The notes: a model not told the origin generated them from the sequence alone. 64,000 bases of DNA from an uncultured Pelagibacteraceae bacterium (GCA_902629215.1 CACOQC010000001.1:1-64000), one strand, 5' to 3'. Shown: positions 17,908-26,400, counted from the first letter of the stretch. A program made the numbers and translations.

Positions 17908-18496
17908 AGTCTGCTGATAAAGATTTTACTGTTACGTCATTTAATTTTGTTGAATGTGAATAATCATTATGATCAATCCCAAGTTCAATTAATGAGTTCG
18001 ATTTAAATTTTTTTATTTGTTCTTCATTAAATTTAAAGTGAATAAACTGAACCGATGAAGCTTTTCCCTCTGCTGAGGTTCTATCAACATCTTCTTCTGG
18101 AACAGCTTTAATTAAGTCTCCATCTACTTTCATATAAACCTTTTCCTCTATTCCTCCTACTTTGCCTAAAAAGGTTGCTCTAGAGACAGGATTATCGATT
18201 TCAAACATTAATGTTGCTGTTAGTTCTTTTCCGTTTGGTACTAAAGGATTATAAGCTGATAGCTCATCTTTTAATTGATCATCACCGCCTTTTTCAATGT
18301 AAAGCATTTCCTGAACTTGAGCTAACATTGTTTCGTAACTTTCAAAGTAAAATGTTGCGTAAGGTCCTAATGGAACTCTTCTATCTTTTTTAAATTCTAC
18401 AATACTTTTTCTTAATTCTTTTCTTTGTTTAGTATAGACATCTAAAGGCATGATGTCTTCTTTTTGTATTATTCTCTTTTCTTTTGGCATCATCAT
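17900..18496 (-). CDS. DUF3501 family protein
   Basis: A 198-aa soluble protein of the DUF3501 family, typified by IMPLDVYTKQRKELRKSIVEFKKDRRVPLGP near the N-terminus and a central TMLAQVQEMLYIE. The biochemical role is unknown. Its ATG overlaps the stop of the upstream Fe-S oxidoreductase (ATGA), and rubrerythrin lies upstream in the same direction; these three families commonly occur together in alphaproteobacteria. Three consecutive ATGs leave the exact start uncertain by two codons. Confidence 0.85.
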   Translation of the reverse strand: MMMPKEKRIIQKEDIMPLDVYTKQRKELRKSIVEFKKDRRVPLGPYATFYFESYETMLAQVQEMLYIEKGGDDQLKDELSAYNPLVPNGKELTATLMFEIDNPVSRATFLGKVGGIEEKVYMKVDGDLIKAVPEEDVDRTSAEGKASSVQFIHFKFNEEQIKKFKSNSLIELGIDHNDYSHSTKLNDVTVKSLSADFS

Positions 18497-19824
18497 AACC
18501 TATAACTTTTTGCTATCAATTCGATAGGATGTAGTGCCTCATCATTTGAAATATTTGTATCTGCTTCTAATTGTTTTAAATGTTTTCCTGCTAACGGACA
18601 ATCTGAAGCCATATATTTATTATTTTTAGTTTTGATTTGTCTCGTTGTTGGCCTCCCGACTTTAATTGCTAAATCATGTGTTTCTTTCATCACACCAAAT
18701 GTTCCTCCGTGACCAGCACATCTTTCTACTACATCAACTTTTACATTAGGTATCAACTTTAACATATCTCTAGCTTTAATACCCATATTTTGAGCTCTAG
18801 CATGACAAGCATGATGAACTGTTACACCTCCATCGATTTCTTGTAATCCGTCAGCTATGCCTTCATTATTTGCAATATCAACCACATATTCATCAATGTC
18901 CATTACATTTGCTGAAAGTTTTTTGATATTTTCATTATTTGGGAGCAATAAAGGCCATTCAAATTTCAACATAAGACCACAGCTAGCAGTAAGTGTAACA
19001 ACTTTATAACCTTTATCTATCCATTCTAATAAATCTTTTGATACTTTTTTCGCCTGATCAACTACTTTTGGTAAATCAGCTTGTTCTAAAAATGGCATTC
19101 CACAACACCCAGGATAAGCCTCTTGCACCTCAACTCCATTTTTTTTTAATACTTTTAACGCAGCAACACCTGTATTTTTTTTATTAAAATTAACAAAGCA
19201 GGTTGAATAAATCACAACTTTTCTGTCACTTTTCTTATTTTCAAAATTTATTTTATGAATATTTTTTTTAAAAAAATTTGAAAAAGTTTCTGAATTATAT
19301 TTTGGAAGTTGAGCTCTGATATCTATGCCTGCAATTATTTCTAACAGTTTTCTGAAGAGTTTATTTTTGATATTGGACAACCAATTAATTAAACCTGAAA
19401 ACATCACACCAATTTTAGAATTCCTATCAATTTCCGCTAGTTGTCTAGGCACAGCAGGTAATTTACCTTGTTTCTTTTGTGCCATCCTATATCTCAACAT
19501 TAAGTGGGGAAAATCTAAATCAAAATCATGTGGAGGTACGTATGGACATTTGGTCATAAAACACATATCACATAATGTACATGCGTCCACAACTGGAGCA
19601 AATTGATCACTAGATAAGCTGTCTACATCTTCATTTTTTGACTCATCAATCATATCAAAGAGTTTTGGGAATGAGTCACAAAGATTAAAGCATCTTCTGC
19701 AACCATGACAAATATCAAACACTCTTCTCATCTCAGAATCTAATTTTTCTGAATTTAAAAAATCTGGATTTTCAAAATCTATCGGATGTCTTATAGGGGC
19801 TTCTGTGCTTCCTTCTTTATTCAT
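18493..19824 (-). CDS. Heterodisulfide-reductase-like (Fe-S) oxidoreductase
   Basis: A 443-aa GlpC/HdrD-like protein. Two 4Fe-4S ferredoxin motifs lie near the N-terminus: CHGCRRCFNLC (about 39-49) and CTLCDMCFMTKCPYVP (about 81-96). The C-terminal half contains CCG-type cysteine clusters: GCCGMPFLEQAD near 239 and HHACHARAQ with CAGHGG near 345-377. These suggest electron transfer to a thiol, quinone or di-iron partner; rubrerythrin is the obvious candidate from context. It is start-stop coupled to DUF3501 downstream and to a tiny membrane ORF upstream. Confidence 0.88.
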   Translation of the reverse strand: MNKEGSTEAPIRHPIDFENPDFLNSEKLDSEMRRVFDICHGCRRCFNLCDSFPKLFDMIDESKNEDVDSLSSDQFAPVVDACTLCDMCFMTKCPYVPPHDFDLDFPHLMLRYRMAQKKQGKLPAVPRQLAEIDRNSKIGVMFSGLINWLSNIKNKLFRKLLEIIAGIDIRAQLPKYNSETFSNFFKKNIHKINFENKKSDRKVVIYSTCFVNFNKKNTGVAALKVLKKNGVEVQEAYPGCCGMPFLEQADLPKVVDQAKKVSKDLLEWIDKGYKVVTLTASCGLMLKFEWPLLLPNNENIKKLSANVMDIDEYVVDIANNEGIADGLQEIDGGVTVHHACHARAQNMGIKARDMLKLIPNVKVDVVERCAGHGGTFGVMKETHDLAIKVGRPTTRQIKTKNNKYMASDCPLAGKHLKQLEADTNISNDEALHPIELIAKSYRL

Positions 19825-19919
19825 ATCACTAAATTCATTATTAAAACTAAAGCAATTGAAACCATAATTACAAGTTCGTTACACCAATCCTCAATTGTTT
19901 GTACAAATTGATCTAACAT
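19821..19919 (-). CDS. 32-aa single-helix membrane peptide in the rubrerythrin operon
   Basis: A 33-codon frame from ATG at 19919 to a TGA whose bases overlap the ATG of the Fe-S oxidoreductase (TCAT on the plus strand, ATGA in the mRNA). The product starts MLDQFVQTIEDWCNELV and continues into a hydrophobic stretch MVSIALVLIMNLVI, one predicted transmembrane helix preceded by an acidic segment with one Cys. No Shine-Dalgarno is obvious. The start-stop overlap is the main support. I recognise no family; an anchor for the Fe-S subunit is speculation. Confidence 0.45.
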   Translation of the reverse strand: MLDQFVQTIEDWCNELVIMVSIALVLIMNLVI

Positions 19920-19946
19920 TTGTTTCAGTAAATTTTTTTAAAGTTT

Positions 19947-19971
19947 TTAGTGGGCGATAAACGCCCACTAA
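19947..19971 (-). other. Perfect 10-bp inverted repeat (stem-loop) after rubrerythrin
   Basis: TTAGTGGGCG and CGCCCACTAA pair perfectly around a 5-base loop, a GC-rich hairpin in an AT-rich gap 9 bases past the rubrerythrin stop. In the direction of transcription it is followed by AAAC and not a U-run, so it is not a classic intrinsic terminator. It could set differential expression by protecting the rubrerythrin mRNA 3' end or causing partial termination before the downstream genes. Confidence 0.75.
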
Positions 19972-19980
19972 TTAAATATA

Positions 19981-20397
19981 TTAGCTGATAGATTCTAAAG
20001 TTTTTTGGAATTTGCCAGCATGAGATTTTTCAGCCTTTGCTAATGTTTCAAACCAATCAGCAATTTCCTCAAATCCCTCTTCTCTAGCAGTTTTTGCCAT
20101 ACCCGGGTACATATCAGTATACTCGTGAGTTTCACCAGCTACAGCTGACTCTAAATTTGCTTTAGTTTCACCAATTGGTTTACCAGTTGCTGGGTCACCA
20201 ACCTGCTCTAAATACTCAAGATGTCCATGAGCATGTCCTGTCTCACCTTCAGCAGTTGATCTAAAAACTGTAGCTACATCATTATATCCTTCAATATCAG
20301 CTTTTTGAGCAAAGTATAAATATCTTCTATTTGCTTGGCTCTCTCCTGCAAATGCTGCTTTTAAGTTTTCTTCTGTCTTAGTTCCTTTTAATGACAT
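19981..20397 (-). CDS. Rubrerythrin family protein
   Basis: Di-iron four-helix-bundle protein involved in peroxide detoxification or iron handling. The 138-aa product has ferritin-like metal motifs: AGESQANRRYLYFAQKAD (about 15-32), STAEGETGHAHGHLEYL (Glu/His ligands, about 48-64), AGETHEYTDMYP near 88 and AEKSHAGKF near 126. There is no C-terminal rubredoxin domain, so an external reductant is needed; the downstream Fe-S protein may supply it. A strong Shine-Dalgarno AAGGAG precedes the ATG, and an Irr-box-like palindrome lies 60 bases upstream. Confidence 0.93.
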   Translation of the reverse strand: MSLKGTKTEENLKAAFAGESQANRRYLYFAQKADIEGYNDVATVFRSTAEGETGHAHGHLEYLEQVGDPATGKPIGETKANLESAVAGETHEYTDMYPGMAKTAREEGFEEIADWFETLAKAEKSHAGKFQKTLESIS

Positions 20398-20456
20398 TTT
20401 AATCTCCTTAATTAATGTTATTAAATATATAAGTTTTATAACAAAAATGTCAACAG

Positions 20457-20473
20457 TTTAGAATAATTATAAT
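20457..20473 (-). promoter_or_regulatory. Candidate Irr box (ICE) upstream of the rubrerythrin operon
   Basis: The 17-mer TTTAGAATAATTATAAT matches 12 of 14 defined positions of the iron control element TTTAGAA-N3-TTCTAAA bound by Irr in rhizobia. It sits between the irr stop codon and the rubrerythrin start, about 60 bases before the ATG. The N3 spacer is TAA, as in the second box beside irr. Binding is inferred from sequence only. Confidence 0.6.
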
Positions 20474-20502
20474 GTATAATTTAAACTATTGATATTACAG
20501 TA

Positions 20503-20931
20503 TTATTTTTGATTTTGATTATCAGTTGCAACTTTTACTAATACTTCAACTGAATTTATTTTTTTTCCTGAAATATTTCTTTTTATCTTAGGTGTTTCAA
20601 TAATTTTTTCGTCACAATCGATTAATTCATTTGTATCTTCATCAAAAAAATGGTGATGATTAGTTGTGTTGGTATCGAAATAACTTTTATCACTATTTAT
20701 AGAGATCTCTTTTAAATACCCTTTATATTTAAATGCATGAACAGTATTATAAACTGTGGCTAAAGATATTTTTTCATTTAACATTTCTGAAATATTTTTA
20801 GCTAGATCATTTATTGTAAAATGGAAAGTATTGTCCCTATCAAACAAAAGCTCACAAATTTTTAGCCTTTGTTTTGTTGGTCTTAGTCCTGATGATCTTA
20901 ATTTATCAATAAATTCGTTCTTTTTAGACAT
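20503..20931 (-). CDS. irr: Fur-superfamily regulator, Irr-like
   Basis: A 142-aa winged-helix repressor of the Fur superfamily. The DNA-binding half has GLRPTKQRLKICELLF and ISLATVYNTVHAFKYKGYL. The dimerisation half has a triple-His segment NHHHFFDEDTNELIDC, which resembles the HHH haem/metal site of alphaproteobacterial Irr and not the HHDH of Fur. Adjacency to fabA-fabB-fabI, as in rhizobial genomes, supports Irr. A near-perfect Irr box lies 6-22 bases before its ATG, consistent with autoregulation. Perhaps a PerR-like sensor instead; the family is certain, the subtype likely. Confidence 0.8.
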   Translation of the reverse strand: MSKKNEFIDKLRSSGLRPTKQRLKICELLFDRDNTFHFTINDLAKNISEMLNEKISLATVYNTVHAFKYKGYLKEISINSDKSYFDTNTTNHHHFFDEDTNELIDCDEKIIETPKIKRNISGKKINSVEVLVKVATDNQNQK

Positions 20932-20936
20932 TGTTT

Positions 20937-20953
20937 TTTATAATAATTCTAAA
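20937..20953. promoter_or_regulatory. Candidate Irr box (ICE) in the irr-fabA divergent promoter
   Basis: TTTATAATAATTCTAAA matches 13 of 14 defined positions of TTTAGAA-N3-TTCTAAA. It lies in the 74-base gap between the divergent starts of irr (20931) and fabA (21006). A TATAAT on each strand (20964-20971) could serve as -10 elements. The box would fall just inside the irr transcript and near the -35 region of fabA, so a bound regulator could act on both. Confidence 0.65.
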
Positions 20954-21005
20954 CTTTATGTATATTATAATACCCTAAAATCAAGTAATAAGATGTTCAA
21001 ATTTT

Positions 21006-21506
21006 ATGAAAAAAAACTCCTATTCATATGATGAACTTATAAATTGTGGAAACGGAGGTCTTTTTGGCCCTGGAAATGCTAAATTACCACTTCCGCCAAT
21101 GCTTATGTTTGATAGAATTACAGAAATAAATGATAATAATGGTGCTTTTAAAAAAGGGTCATTAAAAGCAGAATTAGATATTAAAAAAGATCTATGGTTT
21201 TTTGATTGTCATTTTAAAGAAGACCCTGTGATGCCAGGTTGCCTTGGACTTGATGCTATGTGGCAATTAGTGGGTTTTTATTTGGGTTGGATAGGAAACC
21301 CTGGAAAAGGAAGAGCTTTAGGAGTAGGGACTGTTAAATTTACGGGTGAAGTATTACAGAATGTTAAATTAGTGACATATGAAATTGATATGAAAAAAAT
21401 TATGTCTCCAGGTGGAACGACTGTAGGGCTGGCTAATGGAGTTGTTTTAGCTGATGGAAAAAAAATCTATTCAGCAGAAAGTTTAAAGGTAGGATTATTT
21501 AAGTAA
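21006..21506 (+). CDS. fabA: 3-hydroxydecanoyl-ACP dehydratase/isomerase
   Basis: Dehydrates 3-hydroxyacyl-ACP and isomerises trans-2 to cis-3-decenoyl-ACP, the branch point to unsaturated fatty acids. The 166-aa protein shows the hot-dog fold with [12 protein letters not shown] near residue 27, the catalytic histidine in [23 protein letters not shown] near 67-89 (His and Asp of FabA type), and [15 protein letters not shown]. fabB overlaps its last base. Together with fabB it shows the anaerobic route to unsaturated fatty acids. Confidence 0.97.
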   Translation: MKKNSYSYDELINCGNGGLFGPGNAKLPLPPMLMFDRITEINDNNGAFKKGSLKAELDIKKDLWFFDCHFKEDPVMPGCLGLDAMWQLVGFYLGWIGNPGKGRALGVGTVKFTGEVLQNVKLVTYEIDMKKIMSPGGTTVGLANGVVLADGKKIYSAESLKVGLFK

Positions 21507-22717
21507 TGAGAAGAGTTGTAATTACAGGCTTAGGTATTGTTTCATGTTTAGGAAATAATCAAGAAGAAGTTCATCAATCTCTTTTAAATTCAAAATCAGG
21601 GATAACTTTTTCTGAAGAGTATAAAGAACATAATCTTAAAAGCCATGTTCATGGAAAACCTAATATTAAACTTGAGGATCATGTAGATAGAAAAACTATA
21701 AGATTTATGGGATCAGGCTCAGCTTATAATTATATTGCAATGAAAGAGGCAATAAAAGACTCTGGCCTAGAAGAAAATGAAGTTAGTAATTTTAAAACAG
21801 GAATTGTAATGGGTTCTGGGGGTCCCTCTATTGAAAACGTAATTTTAGCTGCAGATAAAACTAGAGCTAAAACTCCAAAATTAATGGGTCCATTTATTGT
21901 ACCCAGAACAATGGCTAGCACAGCTTCAGCAACGCTTGCTGTTCCTTTTAAAATAAAAGGAACAAACTACACAATGAGTTCAGCGTGCGCAACTAGTGGA
22001 CACTGTATTGGAAACTCTATGGAGCTAATTCAAATGGGTAAACAAGATGTTATATTTGCAGGAGGAAGTGAAGAAATTCACTGGGCAATGACTGCTATGT
22101 TCGATGCAATGACTGCTTTATCATCAAAATATAATGATACTCCACAATCTGCATCGAGAGCATATGATAAAACTAGAGACGGTTTTGTAATCGCAGGTGG
22201 TGGTGGAGTTTTAGTTCTCGAAGAATACGAACATGCAAAAGCTAGAGGTGCAAAAATTTATGCAGAATTAACAGGTTATGGAGCTACCTCTGATGGTTAC
22301 GATATGGTAGCACCATCGGGTGAGGGAGCCGTAAGATGTATGAAAATGGCAATGGCAACTACTAAAAATAAAATTGATTATATTAATACCCATGGAACAT
22401 CTACCCCAGTAGGAGATATAACTGAACTAAATGCAGTTAAAAATACTTTTGGAGATAATATTCCAAAAATTAGTTCAACAAAATCATTATCAGGACATCC
22501 ATTAGGAGCTGCATCAGTGCATGAAGCCATTTATTGTTTAATAATGATGAAAAATAATTTCATTGCTGGTTCAGCAAATATTTTTGAAATGGATGAAGAA
22601 GCTAAAAAATTCCCGATAGTTGCCAAGACAGAAACTGGGACAACTTTAAACACCGTGATGTCTAATAGTTTTGGTTTTGGTGGAACCAATGCTGCTTTAA
22701 TTTTTGAAAAGGTTTAA
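21506..22717 (+). CDS. fabB: Beta-ketoacyl-ACP synthase I
   Basis: Condensing enzyme that elongates cis-unsaturated intermediates from FabA. The 403-aa protein has the catalytic cysteine in [12 protein letters not shown] near residue 162, active-site histidines in [11 protein letters not shown] near 296 and [12 protein letters not shown] near 331, and the C-terminal [13 protein letters not shown]. It shares one base with fabA, and fabI follows two bases later, giving an operon fabA-fabB-fabI for membrane fluidity control. Confidence 0.96.
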   Translation: MRRVVITGLGIVSCLGNNQEEVHQSLLNSKSGITFSEEYKEHNLKSHVHGKPNIKLEDHVDRKTIRFMGSGSAYNYIAMKEAIKDSGLEENEVSNFKTGIVMGSGGPSIENVILAADKTRAKTPKLMGPFIVPRTMASTASATLAVPFKIKGTNYTMSSACATSGHCIGNSMELIQMGKQDVIFAGGSEEIHWAMTAMFDAMTALSSKYNDTPQSASRAYDKTRDGFVIAGGGGVLVLEEYEHAKARGAKIYAELTGYGATSDGYDMVAPSGEGAVRCMKMAMATTKNKIDYINTHGTSTPVGDITELNAVKNTFGDNIPKISSTKSLSGHPLGAASVHEAIYCLIMMKNNFIAGSANIFEMDEEAKKFPIVAKTETGTTLNTVMSNSFGFGGTNAALIFEKV

Positions 22718-22719
22718 TT

Positions 22720-23505
22720 ATGAGTTTGATGAAAGGTAAAAAAGGTTTAATCATGGGTGTTGCTAATGAAAGATCTATTGCCTGGGGTATTTCTCAAAAA
22801 CTTTCAGAAGCTGGAGCAAAATTAGCATTTACATATTTAGGTGATGCTCTTAAAAAAAGAGTTGTTCCCTTAGCTGAAAAATTAAACTCTAAAATAACAT
22901 ATAGTTGTGATGTCGAAAAAAAAGAAGAAGTAGTCAAATTGTTTGAGGATATCAAATCTCAATGGGGAGAAATCGATTTTGTTGTTCATGCAGTTGCTTT
23001 TTCGGATAAGTCAGAATTATCAGGTGAATATTTAAACACAACAAGAGAAAACTTTTTAAGAAGTATGTTAATTTCATGTTTTTCATTTACAGAAGTAGCA
23101 AAAGAAGCCTCAAAAGTAATGAAACAAAATGGAAGCTTGCTTACATTAACTTATGAGTCTACTAAAGCTATTCCAAATTATAATGTAATGGGTGTTTGTA
23201 AATCAGCGTTAGAGGCAAGTGTAAAATATCTAGCTAGAGATTTAGGAACTAAAAGTATAAGGGTTAATGCAATAAGTGCTGGACCTATTAAAACATTAGC
23301 TGCTTCTGCTATTGGCGATGCAAAATTCTTATATAAATGGAATGAAGACCATTCTTTCTTAAAAAGAAATGTGGATATCCACGATGTAGGAAATTCAGCA
23401 TTATATCTACTAAGTGATCTTGCTAATGGTGTTACAGGTGAAATTCATTATGTAGATGCTGGATATAATAAAGTTGGAATGCCAGATCCTAAAAATATTA
23501 GCTGA
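22720..23505 (+). CDS. fabI: Enoyl-ACP reductase (NADH), FabI
   Basis: Final reduction of each fatty-acid elongation cycle. The 261-aa short-chain dehydrogenase has the FabI-type nucleotide loop GVANERSIAWGIS near residue 13, AFSDKSELSGEY, the active-site pair in YESTKAIPNYNVMGVCKSALE (Tyr and Lys, about 147-167), and INAISAGPIKTLAASAI with the substrate-binding loop. Last of the fab operon; a small membrane ORF follows 13 bases later. Confidence 0.96.
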   Translation: MSLMKGKKGLIMGVANERSIAWGISQKLSEAGAKLAFTYLGDALKKRVVPLAEKLNSKITYSCDVEKKEEVVKLFEDIKSQWGEIDFVVHAVAFSDKSELSGEYLNTTRENFLRSMLISCFSFTEVAKEASKVMKQNGSLLTLTYESTKAIPNYNVMGVCKSALEASVKYLARDLGTKSIRVNAISAGPIKTLAASAIGDAKFLYKWNEDHSFLKRNVDIHDVGNSALYLLSDLANGVTGEIHYVDAGYNKVGMPDPKNIS

Positions 23506-23518
23506 TATAATTTAAGTA

Positions 23519-23638
23519 ATGGAAATTTTCATATTTTTAATTTGTCTAGTATTTGTTATTTATTTTTTATTTAGACCCACCTCTAAAAAAGAAAAAGACC
23601 AATTTAATGATAAAAATAATTGGCGAGGTGGATTTTAA
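23519..23638 (+). CDS. 39-aa single-helix membrane peptide after fabI
   Basis: A 40-codon frame with ATG 13 bases after the fabI stop and its TAA three bases before the convergent pnp stop, so it exactly fills the gap. The product begins MEIFIFLICLVFVIYFLF, one transmembrane helix, followed by a polar charged tail RPTSKKEKDQF and ending NNWRGGF. The clean hydrophobic-then-charged layout and perfect fit argue for a real gene, but I recognise no family. Function unknown. Confidence 0.55.
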   Translation: MEIFIFLICLVFVIYFLFRPTSKKEKDQFNDKNNWRGGF

Positions 23639-23641
23639 TTA

Positions 23642-25714
23642 TTATTCAGCAGCCTGTTTTATAGAAAGTTTAACTTTACCTCTATCGAAACCAATTACTT
23701 TTACTTTTACTTCATCACCTTCTTTTACGATGTCAGTAACTTTAGCTACTCTTTTGGCTGCAAGTTCTGAAATATGAACAAGTCCATCTTGTTTTCCCAA
23801 AAAATTAACAAATGCACCAAATTCCATAATCTTCATAACTTTACCTGAGTAAATTTTATTTAATTCAGCTTTTGCAGTAATATCTTTAATCATTTGCAAA
23901 GCAATATTTCTAGACTCTTCATCAGGAGCAGCAACAGTTACAACTCCTTCATCATTCACATCTACTTTTGCTCCTGATTTTTCAACTATCTCTCTGATAG
24001 TTGCCCCACCTTTTCCAATTACAGCTGCAATATCCTTTTTATCAACATTTATTTTTTCCATTTTTGGAGTATGTTTTCCAACATCCTCTCTTGAAGCTGA
24101 TAATGCCTTATTCATCTCTCCTAAAATATGAACTCTTCCATCTTTAGCCTGGCTTAATGCCTGCTCCATAATTTCAAATGTAATACCAGTAATTTTAATA
24201 TCCATTTGTAGGGAAGTAATTCCATCTTTAGTTCCAGCAACTTTAAAATCCATATCACCTAAATGATCTTCATCACCTAAAATATCTGATAAGACACTAA
24301 AATCATTTCCCTCTTTAATTAATCCCATTGCTATACCTGCAACTGGTTCTTTAATTGGTACTCCTGCATCCATTAATGCAAGTGATGTTCCACAAACTGT
24401 AGCCATTGATGATGAACCATTAGACTCTGTTATTTCGGATACTACTCTAAAAGTATAAGGAAATGACTCTTTTGTGGGCAATGAAGAATGAATAGCTCTC
24501 CATGCTAATTTACCATGTCCTATTTCCCTTCTACCAGTTCCTATTCTTCCAGTCTCTCCAACTGAAAATGGTGGAAAATTATAGTGCAACATAAATCTTT
24601 CTTTTTGTAGTCCATCTAAGCTTTCAATTCTTTGTTCATCATCTGATGTGCCTAGGGTAGCAGTTACAATTGCTTGTGTTTCTCCTCTTGTAAACAAAGC
24701 AGAACCATGTGTTCTTGGCAAAATTCCAACCTCACATGAGATAGGTCTTACATCAGATAAGCCTCTGCCATCAATTCTATTTTTATTTTTTAAAATATCA
24801 GTTCTTACAATTGATTTTTCTATCTTTTTAAGCTCAGAATTTACATCTAAATCTGTATAGTTTTCATCTTCCTCATAAAGTTTTTTAGCTTTATCTGTTA
24901 TCTCTGAAATTTGATTTGACCTATCTTGTTTATCTCTTGTTGCAAAAGCTTTTTTAAGATCTTCTGTAAAGGCTTCTTCAAGTTTTTTCTTAACTTCAGA
25001 CAGATCTTTCTTTTCAACAACCCATTCAGGTTTTCTACATTCTTTTGCAAGTTCCTCAATCATTTTAATCACAGGAACAAAGCCTTCATGACCAAATTTA
25101 ACAGCATTTAACATTTCTTCCTCTGTTAAACCACTTGCCTCAGACTCAACCATAAGCACAGCATCTTTTGTACCTGCTACGACTAAATCTAATTTTGATT
25201 TTTCTAATTCTGCTTTAGATGGATTTAAAACATATTTTCCATCAATATATCCAACCCTAGATGCACCAACAGGACCCAAAAAAGGCATACCTGAAATAGC
25301 TAATGCTGCTGATGAGGCTATAATAGATAAAATATCTGCTTCATTTTCCTTATCGTAAGAAATTACAGTCGGTAATAACTGAACCTCATTTTTAAATTCG
25401 TCAGGAAACAGAGGTCTTATTGGTCTATCAATTAATCTAGAAATTAATGTTTCGCTTTCTGTCGGTCTTGCTTCTCTTTTAAAATATCCTCCTGGAATTT
25501 TTCCAGCTGCATAATATTTTTCTTGGTAATTTACAGATAATGGAAAGTAATCCACATCAGGGTTTACTTTTTTTGCACCCACTACTGTTGCTAAAACTAC
25601 TGTTTCTCCACATGTTGCTATTATTGCACCGTCTGCCTGTCTTGCTACTTTACCTGTTTCTAAACTTATCTTCTTTCCCGCTACTTCAATTTCCTTATTA
25701 TATAATTTAAACAT
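23642..25714 (-). CDS. pnp: Polyribonucleotide nucleotidyltransferase (PNPase)
   Basis: Phosphorolytic 3'-5' exoribonuclease of the RNA degradosome. The 690-aa protein has two RNase PH domains (about 1-230 and 300-540; [14 protein letters not shown] and [20 protein letters not shown] mark the active second domain), a KH domain with [11 protein letters not shown] near 562, and an S1 domain with GLVHISELA near 655. It follows rpsO, as in most proteobacteria. The 57-base leader between rpsO and pnp is an unusual purine-rich repeat on the transcript. Confidence 0.97.
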   Translation of the reverse strand: MFKLYNKEIEVAGKKISLETGKVARQADGAIIATCGETVVLATVVGAKKVNPDVDYFPLSVNYQEKYYAAGKIPGGYFKREARPTESETLISRLIDRPIRPLFPDEFKNEVQLLPTVISYDKENEADILSIIASSAALAISGMPFLGPVGASRVGYIDGKYVLNPSKAELEKSKLDLVVAGTKDAVLMVESEASGLTEEEMLNAVKFGHEGFVPVIKMIEELAKECRKPEWVVEKKDLSEVKKKLEEAFTEDLKKAFATRDKQDRSNQISEITDKAKKLYEEDENYTDLDVNSELKKIEKSIVRTDILKNKNRIDGRGLSDVRPISCEVGILPRTHGSALFTRGETQAIVTATLGTSDDEQRIESLDGLQKERFMLHYNFPPFSVGETGRIGTGRREIGHGKLAWRAIHSSLPTKESFPYTFRVVSEITESNGSSSMATVCGTSLALMDAGVPIKEPVAGIAMGLIKEGNDFSVLSDILGDEDHLGDMDFKVAGTKDGITSLQMDIKITGITFEIMEQALSQAKDGRVHILGEMNKALSASREDVGKHTPKMEKINVDKKDIAAVIGKGGATIREIVEKSGAKVDVNDEGVVTVAAPDEESRNIALQMIKDITAKAELNKIYSGKVMKIMEFGAFVNFLGKQDGLVHISELAAKRVAKVTDIVKEGDEVKVKVIGFDRGKVKLSIKQAAE

Positions 25715-25771
25715 TTCATTTCCATTTCGTTTCGTTCGTTTCGTCCCATTCCGTTCTATCTATCTTGAGTT
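25715..25771 (-). repeat. Purine-rich CGAA-repeat leader between rpsO and pnp
   Basis: On the coding (minus) strand this gap contains GACGAAACGAACGAAACGAA followed by ATGGAAATGAAATG, where the last ATG is the pnp start. It is G-richer than other gaps and built of short CGAA/CGAAA repeats with almost no pyrimidine pairing potential. Two out-of-frame ATGs precede the real start. The position matches the leader where E. coli PNPase autoregulates its own mRNA. Confidence 0.6.
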
Positions 25772-26020
25772 CTATTTCCTTAAATTCAATTTCGACAGTA
25801 CATTCTTGTAAGAGTTCACCTTATTTCTTTTAAGATAGTCTAACAATTTTTTTCTTCTATTAACTGCTTTTAACAATCCAACGGATGAATGTTTATCTTT
25901 TTTGAATTGTTTAATATGCTTAGAAAGCGTTTCAATTTTATCAGTTAACAAAGCTATCTGGATTTCAGATGATCCTGTATCTTTATCGTGGATAGCCAAT
26001 TCTTGTGCTTTTTTACTCAT
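25772..26020 (-). CDS. rpsO: 30S ribosomal protein S15
   Basis: Binds 16S rRNA in the platform of the small subunit. The 82-aa product is slightly short of the usual 88-89 but keeps the core: GSSEIQIALLTDKIETLSKHIKQFKKDKHSSVGLL and the C-terminal RRKKLLDYLKR. It lies 11 bases after rbfA in the nusA-infB-rbfA-rpsO-pnp run. The gene truB, normally placed between rbfA and rpsO, is not there. Confidence 0.97.
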   Translation of the reverse strand: MSKKAQELAIHDKDTGSSEIQIALLTDKIETLSKHIKQFKKDKHSSVGLLKAVNRRKKLLDYLKRNKVNSYKNVLSKLNLRK

Positions 26021-26031
26021 ATATTATTTTC

Positions 26032-26400
26032 CTATTTATTTGTTTGTTTTATTAAATTTTCAATTTTTTCTGCATACTCAAAAGACTCATCTTTTCTAAA
26101 AAGTAATTTTGGTAAAAATTTCATTATTACTTTTTGTGATAATATTTTTCTTATTAAAAAAGAATACTCTTTTAATTTTTCTATTGACTCGTCCGCATTT
26201 TTTCCACCAAGAGGCAAAACATAAGCTTTAGCGATTTTTAAATCCTGACTCATTCTCACTTCAGTTACTGTAATAGTATTTGTTTCTAAATTTGGCAACT
26301 TAGCCTCATTTCTTAAAAAAATCATACTTAAAGATTGTTTTATCATTTCTCCAACTCTTAATTGTCTTTGAGATATCGGTTTTCCTATTCTATCAGCCAT
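26032..26400 (-). CDS. rbfA: Ribosome-binding factor A
   Basis: Assists late 30S maturation and 16S 5'-end processing. The 122-aa KH-like protein shows RQLRVGEMIKQSLSMIF near residue 13, ITVTEVRMSQDLKIAKAYVLPLGG near 43-66, and a C-terminal RKDESFEYAEKIENLI. Its start overlaps the last base of infB. Part of the conserved nusA-infB-rbfA transcription-translation operon. Confidence 0.94.
   Translation of the reverse strand: MADRIGKPISQRQLRVGEMIKQSLSMIFLRNEAKLPNLETNTITVTEVRMSQDLKIAKAYVLPLGGKNADESIEKLKEYSFLIRKILSQKVIMKFLPKLLFRKDESFEYAEKIENLIKQTNK

Noticed and set aside
23642-25714. Open frames on the plus strand opposite pnp, dnaN, dnaK and other long genes
   Set aside because: They are rich in Ser/Phe/Leu runs typical of antisense translation of AT-rich genes, have no recognisable domain, and lie opposite strongly conserved proteins.
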